43,526 nucleotides of DNA from Faecalicatena absiana (GCA_017309015.1 JAEDAG010000001.1:185847-229372), one strand, 5' to 3'. Positions 27,836 through 36,940 are shown, counted from the first letter of the stretch. The notes: generated from the sequence alone by a model not told the origin. Made by a program: numbers and translations.

Positions 27836-30252
27836 TATTCATCTTGTCCTTCAGCTGGCAGGAGGACCTTGCGCGGCTTAGCCCCTTCTGAAGGTCCGAC
27901 CACGCCATGGTCTTCCATTTCATCAATGAGCCGGGCGGCTCGGTTGTAGCCAATTCTAAAGCGGCGCTGGAGCATGGAGACGGAAGCCTGGCGCTGGCGG
28001 CGGACCAGGTCGACGGCCTGCTGGTAGTACTCATCGTCTGGCTCCTCGCTCTTGCTGTCTTCCTCCTCGTCTCCGGCCTGCGGAATCATCTCTTCATCGT
28101 AGTCCGCTTCCTTTTGCTTCTTGACCCAGTCAACCACGTTCTCGACCTCGTCGACCGTGATGTAGGCCCCTTGGATTCTTTCCGGCTTGGAAGCCCCAAT
28201 CGGCATGTAGAGCATGTCCCCGCGGCCCAGCAACTTTTCGGCACCGACTTGGTCCAAAATGGTCCGGGAGTCGACCCCGCTGGAAACGGCAAAAGAAATT
28301 CTGGATGGCACGTTGGCCTTGATCAGGCCAGTAATGACGTCAACGCTGGGTCTTTGGGTCGCCAGGATCATGTGAATGCCGGCTGCCCGGGCCATCTGCC
28401 CCAAGCGGACGATTGAGCCTTCGACTTCGTGGCCCCCGACCATCATCAAGTCGCTCAATTCGTCGACCACGACCAGGATGTATGGCATCACCGGCATGAC
28501 TGGCTTGGACTTGTCCGCGTTGTTGGCTTCGGCTTTGGCATTGTACTCGTCCATGTTGCGGACGCTGCCCGCGGCAAAAATCTTGTAGCGCCGCTCCATC
28601 TCGTCAACGACCTTCTTCAAGGCCTTGGCGGCTAATCTGGAATCGGTCACGACGGGAATCAGCAAGTGGGGAATGCCAGCGTAGACTGACAGTTCGACCA
28701 TCTTGGGGTCGATCAGAACCAGCTTGACCTTTTCAGGCCGCGCCTTCATCAAGATGCTGGTCAAAATGGTGTTGATGGCCACGGACTTGCCGGAGCCGGT
28801 TGACCCGGCCACCAGCAGGTGGGGCATCTTGGCCAGGTTGGCGCTGATGATCTGGCCGGTAACGTCCTTGCCCAAAGGCACGCACATGGGATCTTCGCGG
28901 GACTTGGAATCCTGGTGCTCCATGACCTCTTTAAAGGCCACGACCGTGCTCTTCTGGTTGGGCACTTCAATCCCAATGTACGGCTTGCCTGGGATCGGAG
29001 CTTCAATCCGGATGTCTTTGGCAGCCAGGGCCAAGGCCAGGTCATCGGCCAGGTTGACAATCTTGGATACCTTGACCCCAACGGCCGGCTGCACCTCATA
29101 ACGGGTGATCGTCGGCCCCAGAATCGCCTTTTTGACATTAACCTTGACGCCGAAGCTGTTGAAGGTCTTTTCCAAAATCGCCGTGTTTCTGGCAATCAGG
29201 TCCTTGTCCTGGCTTTGGTCGCTCGCCTTCACCGGGTTGAGCAGCGAGATCGGCGGCAATTCATAATGGTCGCTCCCAACTGGCTCCACTTCTTGGTCCA
29301 GGCCGTGGTCAACCTGGCTGTCGGCCAAGATCATCTTCTGATCTTCTTCAGCACGTGAGCGCGGCTTTGGCAAATCGTCAGCCTCAAGGGAATGGTTGAC
29401 CTGCAGGTCATCGGGATCAGCGTGCTGCTCGGCCACTTGAATCGTCGGCAGCGATGGCGCTTCTTCAGGAACCGGCTGCTTGGCCTTGACCTGGTCCTTG
29501 ATCTTGTCTTTGACCGGCCCAAGGCCAGCCAATGGGTCGCGCAGCTTGGCCCGGTTTGGCGACTCTGCTTCAGGAGCGGCTTTAGCCGCCTGCAAGCGGG
29601 CCTCCTGGCGCTTTTCCCGAGCCTGGTCATAGCGGCTCTTCATCTGCCCGGCCCCATCCCGGGTCTGGGCAATAAAGGTCCGGCTGATTTTTTGAAAAAG
29701 GCCCAGGATGGTCCGGAACTTGACGTCAAAGAACATCAAGATTCCGCTGACCAAGGCCAAGACGGCCAGGCAGCTGCTGCCGGCCTCGCCCAAAAGCGGG
29801 TAAAGCCAGGAGAACAGGAGGCTGCCCAGCCAGCCGCCGCCGACTTTGACCGTCACGTTGGCGCGGGCAAATTCCTCACCCATGATCGTCTTAAAGGCCA
29901 GCATGAAGTCACTGTGGACGTCCCTGGCCAAAAAGAAGCGGCTGCTGAAGAGCACGAGCAGGGCCAGATAGGCCATGACCAAGCCGCTGCTGCGCTTGAA
30001 GCCAAAGCGGGGCGGCTTGCTGTAGACCAGCATGACCAAGCCAAACATCGCCATGAGCCCCGCCAAGAGCAGGTAGCTGTCGCCGACCAGCAGGCGCAGG
30101 AGGTTGGCCGTCTGATTGCCCAGCCAGCCAAAGCGCAAAAACGCCAAAATGGCTACCAAGATCAGTAAAATCCCGGTAACCACCCAGTTCAATGATTCTG
30201 TTTTTTTAGTTGATGCTTTCTTTTTTCTTGCCTGCCTTTTTCTTTTAGGCAT
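27835..30252 (-). CDS. ftsK: DNA translocase FtsK/SpoIIIE
   Basis: An 805-residue membrane-anchored motor that clears chromosome DNA from the closing septum. After a very basic N terminus come four membrane segments (about residues 22-180), a polar linker, the RecA-like motor with Walker A GSTGSGKSVAIN (near residue 484) and DELSDLMM Walker B, and a C-terminal winged-helix gamma domain (MLQRRFRIGYNRAARLIDEMEDHGVVGP) that reads directional sequences. AGGTGAG precedes the ATG. It heads the ymfF-ymfH-ymfI run. Confidence 0.96.
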   Translation of the reverse strand: MPKRKRQARKKKASTKKTESLNWVVTGILLILVAILAFLRFGWLGNQTANLLRLLVGDSYLLLAGLMAMFGLVMLVYSKPPRFGFKRSSGLVMAYLALLVLFSSRFFLARDVHSDFMLAFKTIMGEEFARANVTVKVGGGWLGSLLFSWLYPLLGEAGSSCLAVLALVSGILMFFDVKFRTILGLFQKISRTFIAQTRDGAGQMKSRYDQAREKRQEARLQAAKAAPEAESPNRAKLRDPLAGLGPVKDKIKDQVKAKQPVPEEAPSLPTIQVAEQHADPDDLQVNHSLEADDLPKPRSRAEEDQKMILADSQVDHGLDQEVEPVGSDHYELPPISLLNPVKASDQSQDKDLIARNTAILEKTFNSFGVKVNVKKAILGPTITRYEVQPAVGVKVSKIVNLADDLALALAAKDIRIEAPIPGKPYIGIEVPNQKSTVVAFKEVMEHQDSKSREDPMCVPLGKDVTGQIISANLAKMPHLLVAGSTGSGKSVAINTILTSILMKARPEKVKLVLIDPKMVELSVYAGIPHLLIPVVTDSRLAAKALKKVVDEMERRYKIFAAGSVRNMDEYNAKAEANNADKSKPVMPVMPYILVVVDELSDLMMVGGHEVEGSIVRLGQMARAAGIHMILATQRPSVDVITGLIKANVPSRISFAVSSGVDSRTILDQVGAEKLLGRGDMLYMPIGASKPERIQGAYITVDEVENVVDWVKKQKEADYDEEMIPQAGDEEEDSKSEEPDDEYYQQAVDLVRRQRQASVSMLQRRFRIGYNRAARLIDEMEDHGVVGPSEGAKPRKVLLPAEGQDE

Positions 30253-30271
30253 GTACTCACCTGCTTAGCGC

Positions 30272-30667
30272 TTAAAAATTAGGTTGGAAGTCCAGGTTGA
30301 TTGGTTCTTCCAAAGCAACTTGCGTTACTTCGTAAGTCAAGGTTTCAATGTACTCAACCAATGGCCGGCTGAGCAGGCGGTAGGTTTCCTGGTCCAGGTC
30401 CTGGCCGTCGCCATGGTAGCCCAGCAATTGGACTACTTGGGTGTTCACGCCGGAGATTTCAATGGAGTTTTCTTCATCTGGAGTCACGTCGTAAACAACG
30501 GCAACTTCGTAGTAGCCGCCCGCTTCACCCGCGTCTTCAGTGCCGTCGTCAGCAGTTGCGACCACTTGGCGGATGGCTACGTTGACTTCGTTCTTTTCTT
30601 CTGGCTCGTCCAGCAGGTCATAGTGGAAGGCGCGGACAATGATTGGGGTTTGCTTGTTAAAATCCAT
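30272..30667 (-). CDS. DUF1149 family protein
   Basis: The 131-residue acidic, soluble product begins MDFNKQTPIIVRAFHYDLL. I recognise it as a DUF1149 protein, a small family in lactobacilli and streptococci without an assigned function; the mixed alpha-beta pattern suggests a SecB-like fold. GAGGTATCAAA precedes the ATG. It lies 19 bases upstream of ftsK and 44 bases downstream of trmL, so it may be cotranscribed. Confidence 0.8.
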   Translation of the reverse strand: MDFNKQTPIIVRAFHYDLLDEPEEKNEVNVAIRQVVATADDGTEDAGEAGGYYEVAVVYDVTPDEENSIEISGVNTQVVQLLGYHGDGQDLDQETYRLLSRPLVEYIETLTYEVTQVALEEPINLDFQPNF

Positions 30668-30711
30668 TTTGATACCTCGTGTATTTCTTTAATTTTCTTT
30701 CTGAAGCCGGC

Positions 30712-31266
30712 CTAATGCCCCAGGCTGCGCTGGTAGCGGCCAGGCCGGTTATAGTCGTCCTTCAGCTTGTCGTTGGCGTAGTGGTGGGATTTTTCCATAT
30801 TTGGAAAGCCTTGCTGGCGCAGGGCTTCAAAAATCACGATCGCCGCGGAGTTGGACAGGTTGAAGGCCCGGATCTTGTCGGACATAGGGATGCGCAGGTT
30901 GCGTTCCTCATATTGTCGCATAAAGGTCTCAGGTAGGCCAGTCGTTTCCCGTCCGAAGACGAAGAAGTAGTCCTTGCTCTCGTCAGTGTAGTCCACGTCC
31001 GTATAGGACTTGCTGGAGAACTTGGAGATCAGGTACATCTCCGCGTTTTCCGGCAGGCTGGCCAGGAAAGCGCGCAAGTCGTCGTGGCGGTGAAGCTCGA
31101 CCTCGCCGCCGTAGTCCAGGACGGCCCGCTTGAGGTGCTTGTCATCCAACTGGAAGCCCAGAGGCTCAATCAAGTCCAGGACGGTATTGGTCCCCGCGCA
31201 GGTCCGGGCAATGTTGCCCGTATTATCCGGAATTTCCGGTTCAAACAAAACAATATGATTGGTCAT
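30712..31266 (-). CDS. trmL: tRNA (cytidine/uridine-34-2'-O)-methyltransferase TrmL (SpoU family)
   Basis: A 184-residue SPOUT-class enzyme that methylates the ribose of the tRNA wobble base with S-adenosylmethionine. It opens with NHIVLFEPEIPDNTGNIARTC, then FVFGRETTGLP and the knot motif IPMSDKIRAFNLSNSAAIVIFEALRQQ. Its C-terminal residues KDDYNRPGRYQRSLGH are basic. The start shares a base with the stop of the upstream permease gene (TAATG). Confidence 0.93.
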   Translation of the reverse strand: MTNHIVLFEPEIPDNTGNIARTCAGTNTVLDLIEPLGFQLDDKHLKRAVLDYGGEVELHRHDDLRAFLASLPENAEMYLISKFSSKSYTDVDYTDESKDYFFVFGRETTGLPETFMRQYEERNLRIPMSDKIRAFNLSNSAAIVIFEALRQQGFPNMEKSHHYANDKLKDDYNRPGRYQRSLGH

Positions 31267-32456
31267 TATTTTCCTTTCTGCTCTTCGCCTAAGTCAGCCT
31301 TGGCCTCCGTTTCCGCCGCTTCCCCGTCATCGTTGTACAAGTGTGAAACCTTGCGGTAGTAGTTGTAGAAGCGACTGACAAAAATCTTCAAAACGGCATA
31401 CAGGGGAATTCCGGCAACCACGCCCCACAGGCCCCAGACGGATCCTGCCCCCAGCATGACGATGATGGTCGTCACTGGGTGCATCTTCATCCGGTTGCCC
31501 ACGATCATCGGGCTGATCACCCGGGTTTCGATCACCTGTTCAATGGCAAAGACGAGCAAAACCTTCAAGACCATTGACCAGGAGGTTACGGCCGCGACGA
31601 TCAAAGACGGGATCAAGCCGATCGTGGTCCCAAAATAAGGGATCAGGTTCATGCATCCCGCGAAGATCGCCAAAGCCGCACCATAGGACTGGCCGATAAT
31701 GGAATAGCCGATGAAGAACATGATGCCAACGCAGAAGGCCACGCTCATCTGCCCTCTGACATAAGAGGACAAAGCCGCGTTGACCTCATGCAGCAGCTCA
31801 CTGGTTGCCTTTTCCCAGCGCTCAGGCGCGAACTTGACCAGGTAAGGCCGCAATTCGTGCCCGTCCTTGAGCATGAAGAACAGGATAAAGGGAGCCGTGA
31901 ACAGGGTCATGAAGACCGTTGCCGCGACGTTTACGGCGCTGGTCAGGCTGCTCAGGGCATTGCCGATCGCTTTGTCCCCAATTTGGCTCATGTTCTTCTG
32001 GAGGCTGGCCAGCTGCTTGTCGATGGAAGCACGCACCGTCCCCATTCTGGGGTCCTTGAGGACTCCTTGCACGGTTTCAGAGGCATTCTTCCAAATTGAA
32101 GGCCAGTTGTCGATCAATGACTGAATCTGGTGCTGGAGCAAAGGAATCAGGGTATTGATCATCCAAACCAGGAAGCAGATGACGAGGGCGAAAATCAGTA
32201 GAATCGTCACCGTCCGCGGCACCTTGAACTTCTTTTCAAGCCAGTCCACCACCGGGTTCATCAAGTAGTACTGCAGCAAGGCTAAAATCACTGGCGGCAG
32301 GATGGCCCACATGAAGGTCTTGACTGGGTTCAGGACAAAGGAAACCTTGTTGAAGATCAGGACGATGACCAGACACAGAAAAATATTGATCAGGCCTACG
32401 CTGAAGCGGTTGTCAAGCACCCACTGCGTGAAGATGTTGTCCTTCTTCTTCTTCAT
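31266..32456 (-). CDS. AI-2E family transporter
   Basis: The 396-residue product has about eight membrane helices in the AI-2E (PerM/TqsA/YhhQ-type) pattern: two N-terminal pairs, a soluble segment with QIQSLIDNWPSIWKNASETVQG, and the signature GCMNLIPYFGTTIGLIPSLIVA near the centre. Members export small molecules or act in sodium/proton exchange; the substrate here is unknown. The C terminus is charged. A start ATG at 32456 has a modest AAGAGTGG site. Confidence 0.85.
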   Translation of the reverse strand: MKKKKDNIFTQWVLDNRFSVGLINIFLCLVIVLIFNKVSFVLNPVKTFMWAILPPVILALLQYYLMNPVVDWLEKKFKVPRTVTILLIFALVICFLVWMINTLIPLLQHQIQSLIDNWPSIWKNASETVQGVLKDPRMGTVRASIDKQLASLQKNMSQIGDKAIGNALSSLTSAVNVAATVFMTLFTAPFILFFMLKDGHELRPYLVKFAPERWEKATSELLHEVNAALSSYVRGQMSVAFCVGIMFFIGYSIIGQSYGAALAIFAGCMNLIPYFGTTIGLIPSLIVAAVTSWSMVLKVLLVFAIEQVIETRVISPMIVGNRMKMHPVTTIIVMLGAGSVWGLWGVVAGIPLYAVLKIFVSRFYNYYRKVSHLYNDDGEAAETEAKADLGEEQKGK

Positions 32457-32468
32457 CTTGCCACTCTT

Positions 32469-32849
32469 CTAAAGGTGTTCGTAAACGATTTCGTCATCCA
32501 CTCTGAAGACTGGCATTTCCTGGTCGGCTGGGCAGTCGACGTAGATAGCGTTGGACATTGGCTTCTTTGGCACTTCAGTCGTGAAGAAGAGGCTTGCGTG
32601 CTGCAGCTTCTTCAGGTTGCTGTTGACCAGGGAGCCAGTGTATTCGATATCGTAGGTAATGCCGTCAATCGTGATGGTATCGCCCTTCTTCAATACGATG
32701 CTGGCAGCTGGGGTATCCGCGTCAAATTCTTGAATGACGGAAACGTCAGCTAACTCTTCATTGGCGCTTTCGCCAAACAAAATAACAACTCGGTCTTCTG
32801 GGCTGATTGCTTTTGGCCCAATTTTTTTAATAGTAGAAATCCATTTCAT
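32469..32849 (-). CDS. Orphan PTS glucitol/sorbitol EIIA-like protein lacking the phosphorylatable histidine
   Basis: The 126-residue product MKWISTIKKIGPKAISPEDRVVILFGE follows the EIIA-Gut (SrlB) pattern through ILKKGDTITIDGITYDIEYTGSLVNSNLKKLQHASLFF. In E. coli SrlB the active-site His43 is in the sequence CFIHCHGEL; here the aligned segment is VSVIQEFDAD, with Gln40 in its place. It therefore probably does not transfer phosphate. No EIIB/EIIC genes lie nearby. I chose ATG 32849, with CAGGTGAT upstream, over an earlier TTG that adds 13 residues. It is next to the permease gene after 12 bases. Confidence 0.75.
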   Translation of the reverse strand: MKWISTIKKIGPKAISPEDRVVILFGESANEELADVSVIQEFDADTPAASIVLKKGDTITIDGITYDIEYTGSLVNSNLKKLQHASLFFTTEVPKKPMSNAIYVDCPADQEMPVFRVDDEIVYEHL

Positions 32850-32948
32850 TTTTATCACCTGATTAAATTCTAACATACTAGCCAGCACAACTTAAGAAGC
32901 ATGGCCAAGAAAAAAGCTTAATAATTCTTAACGCGTCTTAAGGAACTG

Positions 32949-32977
32949 TCGACAATTGCATCTTATCATATTAATAT
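32949..32977 (+). promoter_or_regulatory. Putative promoter of the lactonase-family gene and uppP
   Basis: TCGACA (32949-32954), a 17-base spacer and TAATAT (32972-32977) resemble a sigma-A promoter about 39 bases before the ATG. Pattern match only. Confidence 0.5.
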
Positions 32978-33015
32978 GTAAGTTGAACTTTTGTGTATTG
33001 ATTAAGGAGGTTAAC

Positions 33016-34029
33016 ATGCATATTTTAATTGGTGGATACACCAAGCACGAATCTGAAGGCATCTATCAGTTTGACTTCATCGGCGCTGGCAATGAAGCCC
33101 ACCTTGAACAAGGCCGGAACGTAGTTAAAGTTGGCGGCCCAACCTACTTCCAAAAGGCCGGCGACTTGATCTTCACCATCAAGAACGAAAACGGCCAAGG
33201 CGGCATCGCCGCCTACCGCCGCGGCAAGCTGGTCAGCCAGCTGATCCACGACGGGTCATCCCCGGCCTACGTCGGCATCAACCAGGACAAGCGGCTACTC
33301 TACACGGCCAACTACCACACTGGCATGCTGTCCGTGATCAGCTATGACGAACAAGGCCAGCTGACCCTGCTGGACCAGGTCAAGCACGAAGACCGGGCCC
33401 TGGGGCCAAAGCCTGAGCAGGATACCGCCCACCCTCACTACTTCGATGAGACGCCAGGCGGTCACCTGGTCTCCTGCGACCTGGGCCAAGACAGAGTCGA
33501 CTTCTACGCCTTTAAGGACGGCAAGCTCAGCCACCTGGCCAGCTACCAGAACGAGGACGGCTTCGGCACCCGCCACCTGGTCTTTGATCCAAGCGGCCAG
33601 TACTTCTACGTGGCCGGGGAACTCTCAAGCCAGGTCAACGTGGTCAAGTTTGACGAAGCCAGCTGGATGTTCCAGAACGTGGCCACCTACTCCACGATCC
33701 CGGCTGACTGGGACAAGCACAACGGGGCCGCGGCCATCCGCATGTCCAAGGACGGCCGCTTCATCTATGTCTCCAACCGCGGCAACGACTCCATTGCCGT
33801 CTTTGAAGTCAAGGCCGACCACACCCTGAAGCTGATCCAAAGAGTTTCAACTTTTGGCGAATTTCCCCGCGACTTCAACTGGGATGAAGAAGAAGCGTAC
33901 GTCGTTGCGGCCAACCAAAACACCAACAACGCGACTCTCTACGCCAGAAACGCGGCTGACGGCAGCCTGACCCCATTGGTCAAAAATATTCAAGTGCCAG
34001 AAGGCACCCACGTCTTGTTTACTGAATAG
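33016..34029 (+). CDS. Lactonase-family protein (6-phosphogluconolactonase YbhE/Pgl-like)
   Basis: The 337-residue product is a seven-bladed beta-propeller of the lactonase group: MHILIGGYTKHESEGIYQFDF, YTANYHTGMLSVIS, HPHYFDETPGG and IYVSNRGNDSIAVFE recur as blade strands. Members of this group hydrolyse 6-phosphogluconolactone in the oxidative pentose phosphate route, though other lactones are possible. TTAAGGAGG is 7 bases before the ATG; a frame beginning at 32956 would add 20 unlikely residues. It probably forms an operon with uppP 12 bases downstream. Confidence 0.85.
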   Translation: MHILIGGYTKHESEGIYQFDFIGAGNEAHLEQGRNVVKVGGPTYFQKAGDLIFTIKNENGQGGIAAYRRGKLVSQLIHDGSSPAYVGINQDKRLLYTANYHTGMLSVISYDEQGQLTLLDQVKHEDRALGPKPEQDTAHPHYFDETPGGHLVSCDLGQDRVDFYAFKDGKLSHLASYQNEDGFGTRHLVFDPSGQYFYVAGELSSQVNVVKFDEASWMFQNVATYSTIPADWDKHNGAAAIRMSKDGRFIYVSNRGNDSIAVFEVKADHTLKLIQRVSTFGEFPRDFNWDEEEAYVVAANQNTNNATLYARNAADGSLTPLVKNIQVPEGTHVLFTE

Positions 34030-34041
34030 TTAGGAAGTTTT

Positions 34042-34869
34042 ATGTTAGATATCTTTAAAGCAATTATCCTCGGCATCGTTGAAGGGATCACGGAATTCCT
34101 GCCAATCTCCTCCACGGGCCACTTGTACCTGGCCGACTACGTAGTCAAGCTTAGTCAGCCAAAGGCCTTCATCGACATGTTCATGGTGGTCATCCAGCTG
34201 GGAGCCATCCTCAGCGTGATCGTGATCTATTTCCACAAGCTGAACCCCTTCTCGCCAAAGAAGAGCAGCCGGGAAAAGGGCCAGACCTGGCAGATCTGGT
34301 TCAAGGTCATCGTGGCCGTCCTGCCGTCAGTCATCATCGGCCTGCCCTTAAACGACTGGCTTGAAGCCCACGCGACTACTTGGCAGGTGATCTCAGCCAC
34401 CTTGATCATCTACGGCGTGCTCTTCATCATCTTGGAAAACTACTACTCCAAGAAGGAGCCAAGCTTGACCAACCTGAACTCCTTGAGCTACCAGACGGCC
34501 TTGCTGATCGGCTGCTTCCAGGTGCTGTCCCTGGTTCCTGGGACTTCCCGCTCTGGGGCTACTATTTTAGGGGCCATGCTGATTGGCTGCAGCCGCTTCG
34601 TTTCCACGGAATTCTCCTTCTTCCTGGCCATCCCGACCATGTTTGGGGCTTCCCTGCTGAAGCTGGTCAAGTTCTTCAAGACCGGGCACGTTTTCGTCGG
34701 CAACCAGCTGGCTATCCTGCTGGTCGGCCTGGTGGTCTCCTTCATCGTGGCCTACCTGTCAATCAAGTTCCTGCTTAAGTACGTGCAGACCCACGACTTC
34801 AAGCCATTCGGCTGGTACCGGATCATCCTCGGGATTGTCGTAATTGCTTGCGGCTTAATCTTTGCCTAA
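34042..34869 (+). CDS. uppP: Undecaprenyl-diphosphate phosphatase (UppP/BacA)
   Basis: A 275-residue integral membrane enzyme that removes a phosphate from undecaprenyl diphosphate so that the lipid carrier is recycled; it also gives bacitracin tolerance. The glutamate-rich motif [14 protein letters not shown] is at residues 14-27 and the second motif [10 protein letters not shown] in the centre. About seven membrane segments are seen. TAGGAAG lies upstream of the ATG. It supplies the same carrier used by TagO, coded elsewhere in the window. Confidence 0.96.
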   Translation: MLDIFKAIILGIVEGITEFLPISSTGHLYLADYVVKLSQPKAFIDMFMVVIQLGAILSVIVIYFHKLNPFSPKKSSREKGQTWQIWFKVIVAVLPSVIIGLPLNDWLEAHATTWQVISATLIIYGVLFIILENYYSKKEPSLTNLNSLSYQTALLIGCFQVLSLVPGTSRSGATILGAMLIGCSRFVSTEFSFFLAIPTMFGASLLKLVKFFKTGHVFVGNQLAILLVGLVVSFIVAYLSIKFLLKYVQTHDFKPFGWYRIILGIVVIACGLIFA

Positions 34870-34890
34870 GCTGGCAAAATCTGCTATGAT
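34862..34890 (+). promoter_or_regulatory. Putative promoter of the 62-residue membrane peptide
   Basis: TTGCCT (34862-34867), a 17-base spacer and TATGAT (34885-34890), with a TGC just before the -10, form a good sigma-A promoter overlapping the uppP stop. Confidence 0.6.
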
Positions 34891-34918
34891 TGCCTCTTAA
34901 GATAAGGACGGTGAGAAA

Positions 34919-35107
34919 ATGCTGGAGCTGTTATGTCTCTTGTTTGTATTGTGGCTCTGCTTCAAGCTGGGCGTCGGCCTCTTTAAGGTCTTGATGTTCC
35001 TGCTGGGCATTGGCCTCCTCTTCGCTTTTGTCTCTTCCCTGGTCCTGCCGCTCCTCGGCCTCCTGGCCGCTGGCGGCATTGCCTGGGCCGCGATCAAGCG
35101 CTTTTGA
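34919..35107 (+). CDS. Small hydrophobic membrane peptide
   Basis: The 62-residue product MLELLCLLFVLWLCFKLGVGLF has two membrane segments rich in Leu and Gly, ending AAIKRF. I do not recognise a named family, although short peptides of this type occur in lactobacilli. AAGGACGGTGAG precedes the ATG, and it has its own promoter. Its TGA (35105-35107) lies inside the TTGAT that serves as target of the IS605-type element, which begins right after it, so its native terminator is now about 4.1 kb away or lost. Confidence 0.75.
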   Translation: MLELLCLLFVLWLCFKLGVGLFKVLMFLLGIGLLFAFVSSLVLPLLGLLAAGGIAWAAIKRF

Positions 35108-35116
35108 TTGAAAAGC

Positions 35117-35153
35117 GTGCTTGACTCGTGTCTTTAGACATGAGTCAAGCACG
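35117..35153. repeat. Left-end hairpin of the IS605-type element
   Basis: Near-perfect stem (35117-35133 with 35137-35153, one G-T type mismatch) with a TTTA loop. Sequence CTCGTGTCTTTAGACATGAG resembles the right-end hairpin core. On the minus strand it is followed by CTTTTC, so a terminator role is possible. Confidence 0.7.
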
Positions 35154-35240
35154 AAAAAGCGCCCCAGTGATATAGTCCTACTTAAGTAGACAGTTCAAAT
35201 ATTTAAAATTTGCACTGGATACGGAGGTAGGACTTTTATT

Positions 35241-35945
35241 ATGGGCAGAAAAAGTTCAATAAGTTTTGAGGCGAAGCTAGCGGCGGTTAAGTCGTATTTG
35301 GCGGGGAATCACAGTGTTGCACGACTAGCCCTTGAGCTTGGAGTAGGTACATCGACTATCATTAGATGGCTAAACTCATACCGTGCTCAAGGCGAAAACG
35401 GACTTAAACCAGCAATTAAGAACAACAGATATTCAAAAGAATTTAAGCTAAAACTGGTTGAACTCTATTTGCTTGGCAAAGGGTCGTATAGAGAATTAGC
35501 TTTCAAATATGGTCTCCGTAACGAATCTCAGCTAGTGAATTGGGTTTCAAAGTATAATAGTCATATAGAACTAGAAGACTACATTCCACACCCGGAGGTT
35601 CATATGACTAGTAGACGCAAGGCAACACCTGAGGAAAAGAAACAAGTTGTGATCTACTTCCTTGACCATAAACGTAACTACGCCGAAACAGCTGCACATT
35701 TTGGCTATAGCTATGGTCAGGTCTATAGTTGGGTTAAGAAATACCTAGCTGGAGGAAGCGATGCCCTACTTGATAGACGTGGGAAACGCAAGCAAGATGA
35801 AGAGCTAACGGACCTTGAACGTGCCGAAAGAAAGATTAAGAATCTTGAGGAACGGCTTGAAGCTAGCGAGAAGGAGAACATTCTCTTAAAAAAACTGCAG
35901 GATTTGGAAAGGATGATGATGCTAGAGGACCAAAAGCACAAGTAA
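35241..35945 (+). CDS. IS3-family transposase OrfA (HTH protein)
   Basis: The 234-residue OrfA carries three successive helix-turn-helix-like segments (about residues 7-50, 65-105 and 125-170), each with the form VKSYLAGNHSVARLALELGVG, then a leucine-zipper coiled coil (LERAERKIKNLEERLEASEKENILLKKL). In this family OrfA binds the IS ends and limits transposition. AGGTAGGAC-like GGAGGTAGGA precedes the ATG. It ends beyond the A7 slippery run where ribosomes can shift to orfB. Confidence 0.93.
   Translation: MGRKSSISFEAKLAAVKSYLAGNHSVARLALELGVGTSTIIRWLNSYRAQGENGLKPAIKNNRYSKEFKLKLVELYLLGKGSYRELAFKYGLRNESQLVNWVSKYNSHIELEDYIPHPEVHMTSRRKATPEEKKQVVIYFLDHKRNYAETAAHFGYSYGQVYSWVKKYLAGGSDALLDRRGKRKQDEELTDLERAERKIKNLEERLEASEKENILLKKLQDLERMMMLEDQKHK
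35888..35894 (+). promoter_or_regulatory. -1 ribosomal frameshift site (A AAA AAA)
   Basis: Seven A residues lie exactly in the zero-frame phase A-AAA-AAA of orfA, and orfB continues open in the -1 frame from here. This is the standard IS3-family slippery heptamer. The fused OrfAB would have about 566 residues. Confidence 0.85.
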
Positions 35946-36028
35946 TTTATGCCAAGAAATTACGCAAACAAGCTATTTACCAATTAATTAGAGAACAGCA
36001 CGAAAAGTACAACTGGCCGATTGATTGG

Positions 36029-36940
36029 ATGTGTCAGAAGCTTGAAATTGCCCGCTCTGCCTACTATAAATGGCTTAACCATAAGCCTTCAAAGCATGAA
36101 GTAGAAGACCAATATCTAACAGACCGGATTATCGCAATTGCCAACAGTAATAATAGTCTCTTTGGAGCAGGAAAAATGATGCTAGAGCTGAACAAGACCT
36201 TAAGTGAAGGCGAATCGCGCTATGGCCATAATCGTGTTGCCCGGATTATGTGTATTAACGGGATTAGATGCAGTGTAGCGAGATACAACAAGCCTAAACG
36301 GCCAAATAAGCCTTCTGGTAACGAGACGGCTGAGAACATCTTAAATCGTGATTTCAATGCCTCAGCTCCAAATGAAAAATGGGGAATCGACATTACTGAA
36401 GTAACCGCACCGGGAGTAAGCAAGAAGGCATACCTAGCTACTATGATTGATCTATACGACAAATCCCCTGTCGGCTATGCAATAAGTGACCACAATGACG
36501 TTGCCCTTGTTCAAAAGGCAATTGATGCGGCTTTTGAAGCTAATCCTAATGCTCATCCATTAATTCATAGTGATCGTGGTTTCCAATTTACTAGAAAACC
36601 ATTCAAAGTATATTTGAAAAACCATGGCGCAACGCAATCAATGTCACGTGTAAGCCACTGTATAGATAATGCCCCTGTAGAAGGCTGGCAAGGTCGGATA
36701 AAGGACATCCGCAACACTCTATTCCCGCATGTACATAACTATGAGGAATTGGTAGAATCCATCCACAAAGCAATTAAATACTACATTGAAAGCGACCCGC
36801 AAAAGCGGTTCGGCGGAAAGACGGCGGGTGAAGTTAGAGCTGAAGCGCTGGCTGGTAAGGTTTATAGCTATCCAATCCCGAAGAATAATCGAATCATCAA
36901 ATACTGGGCGAAAATTAACGCCAAGAAGCAGAAGGAATGA
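36029..36940 (+). CDS. IS3-family transposase OrfB (DDE integrase domain)
   Basis: The 303-residue reading from the ATG at 36029 covers an HTH_21-type region (MCQKLEIARSAYYKW) and an rve integrase core. The catalytic triad is intact: D121 (WGIDITEV), D182 (IHSDRGFQF) and E218 (DNAPVEGW), with 35 residues between the last two, the DD35E spacing of the family. The open -1 frame extends upstream to the slippery run at 35888, so the working transposase is likely the OrfAB fusion. A terminator follows the stop. Confidence 0.93.
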   Translation: MCQKLEIARSAYYKWLNHKPSKHEVEDQYLTDRIIAIANSNNSLFGAGKMMLELNKTLSEGESRYGHNRVARIMCINGIRCSVARYNKPKRPNKPSGNETAENILNRDFNASAPNEKWGIDITEVTAPGVSKKAYLATMIDLYDKSPVGYAISDHNDVALVQKAIDAAFEANPNAHPLIHSDRGFQFTRKPFKVYLKNHGATQSMSRVSHCIDNAPVEGWQGRIKDIRNTLFPHVHNYEELVESIHKAIKYYIESDPQKRFGGKTAGEVRAEALAGKVYSYPIPKNNRIIKYWAKINAKKQKE

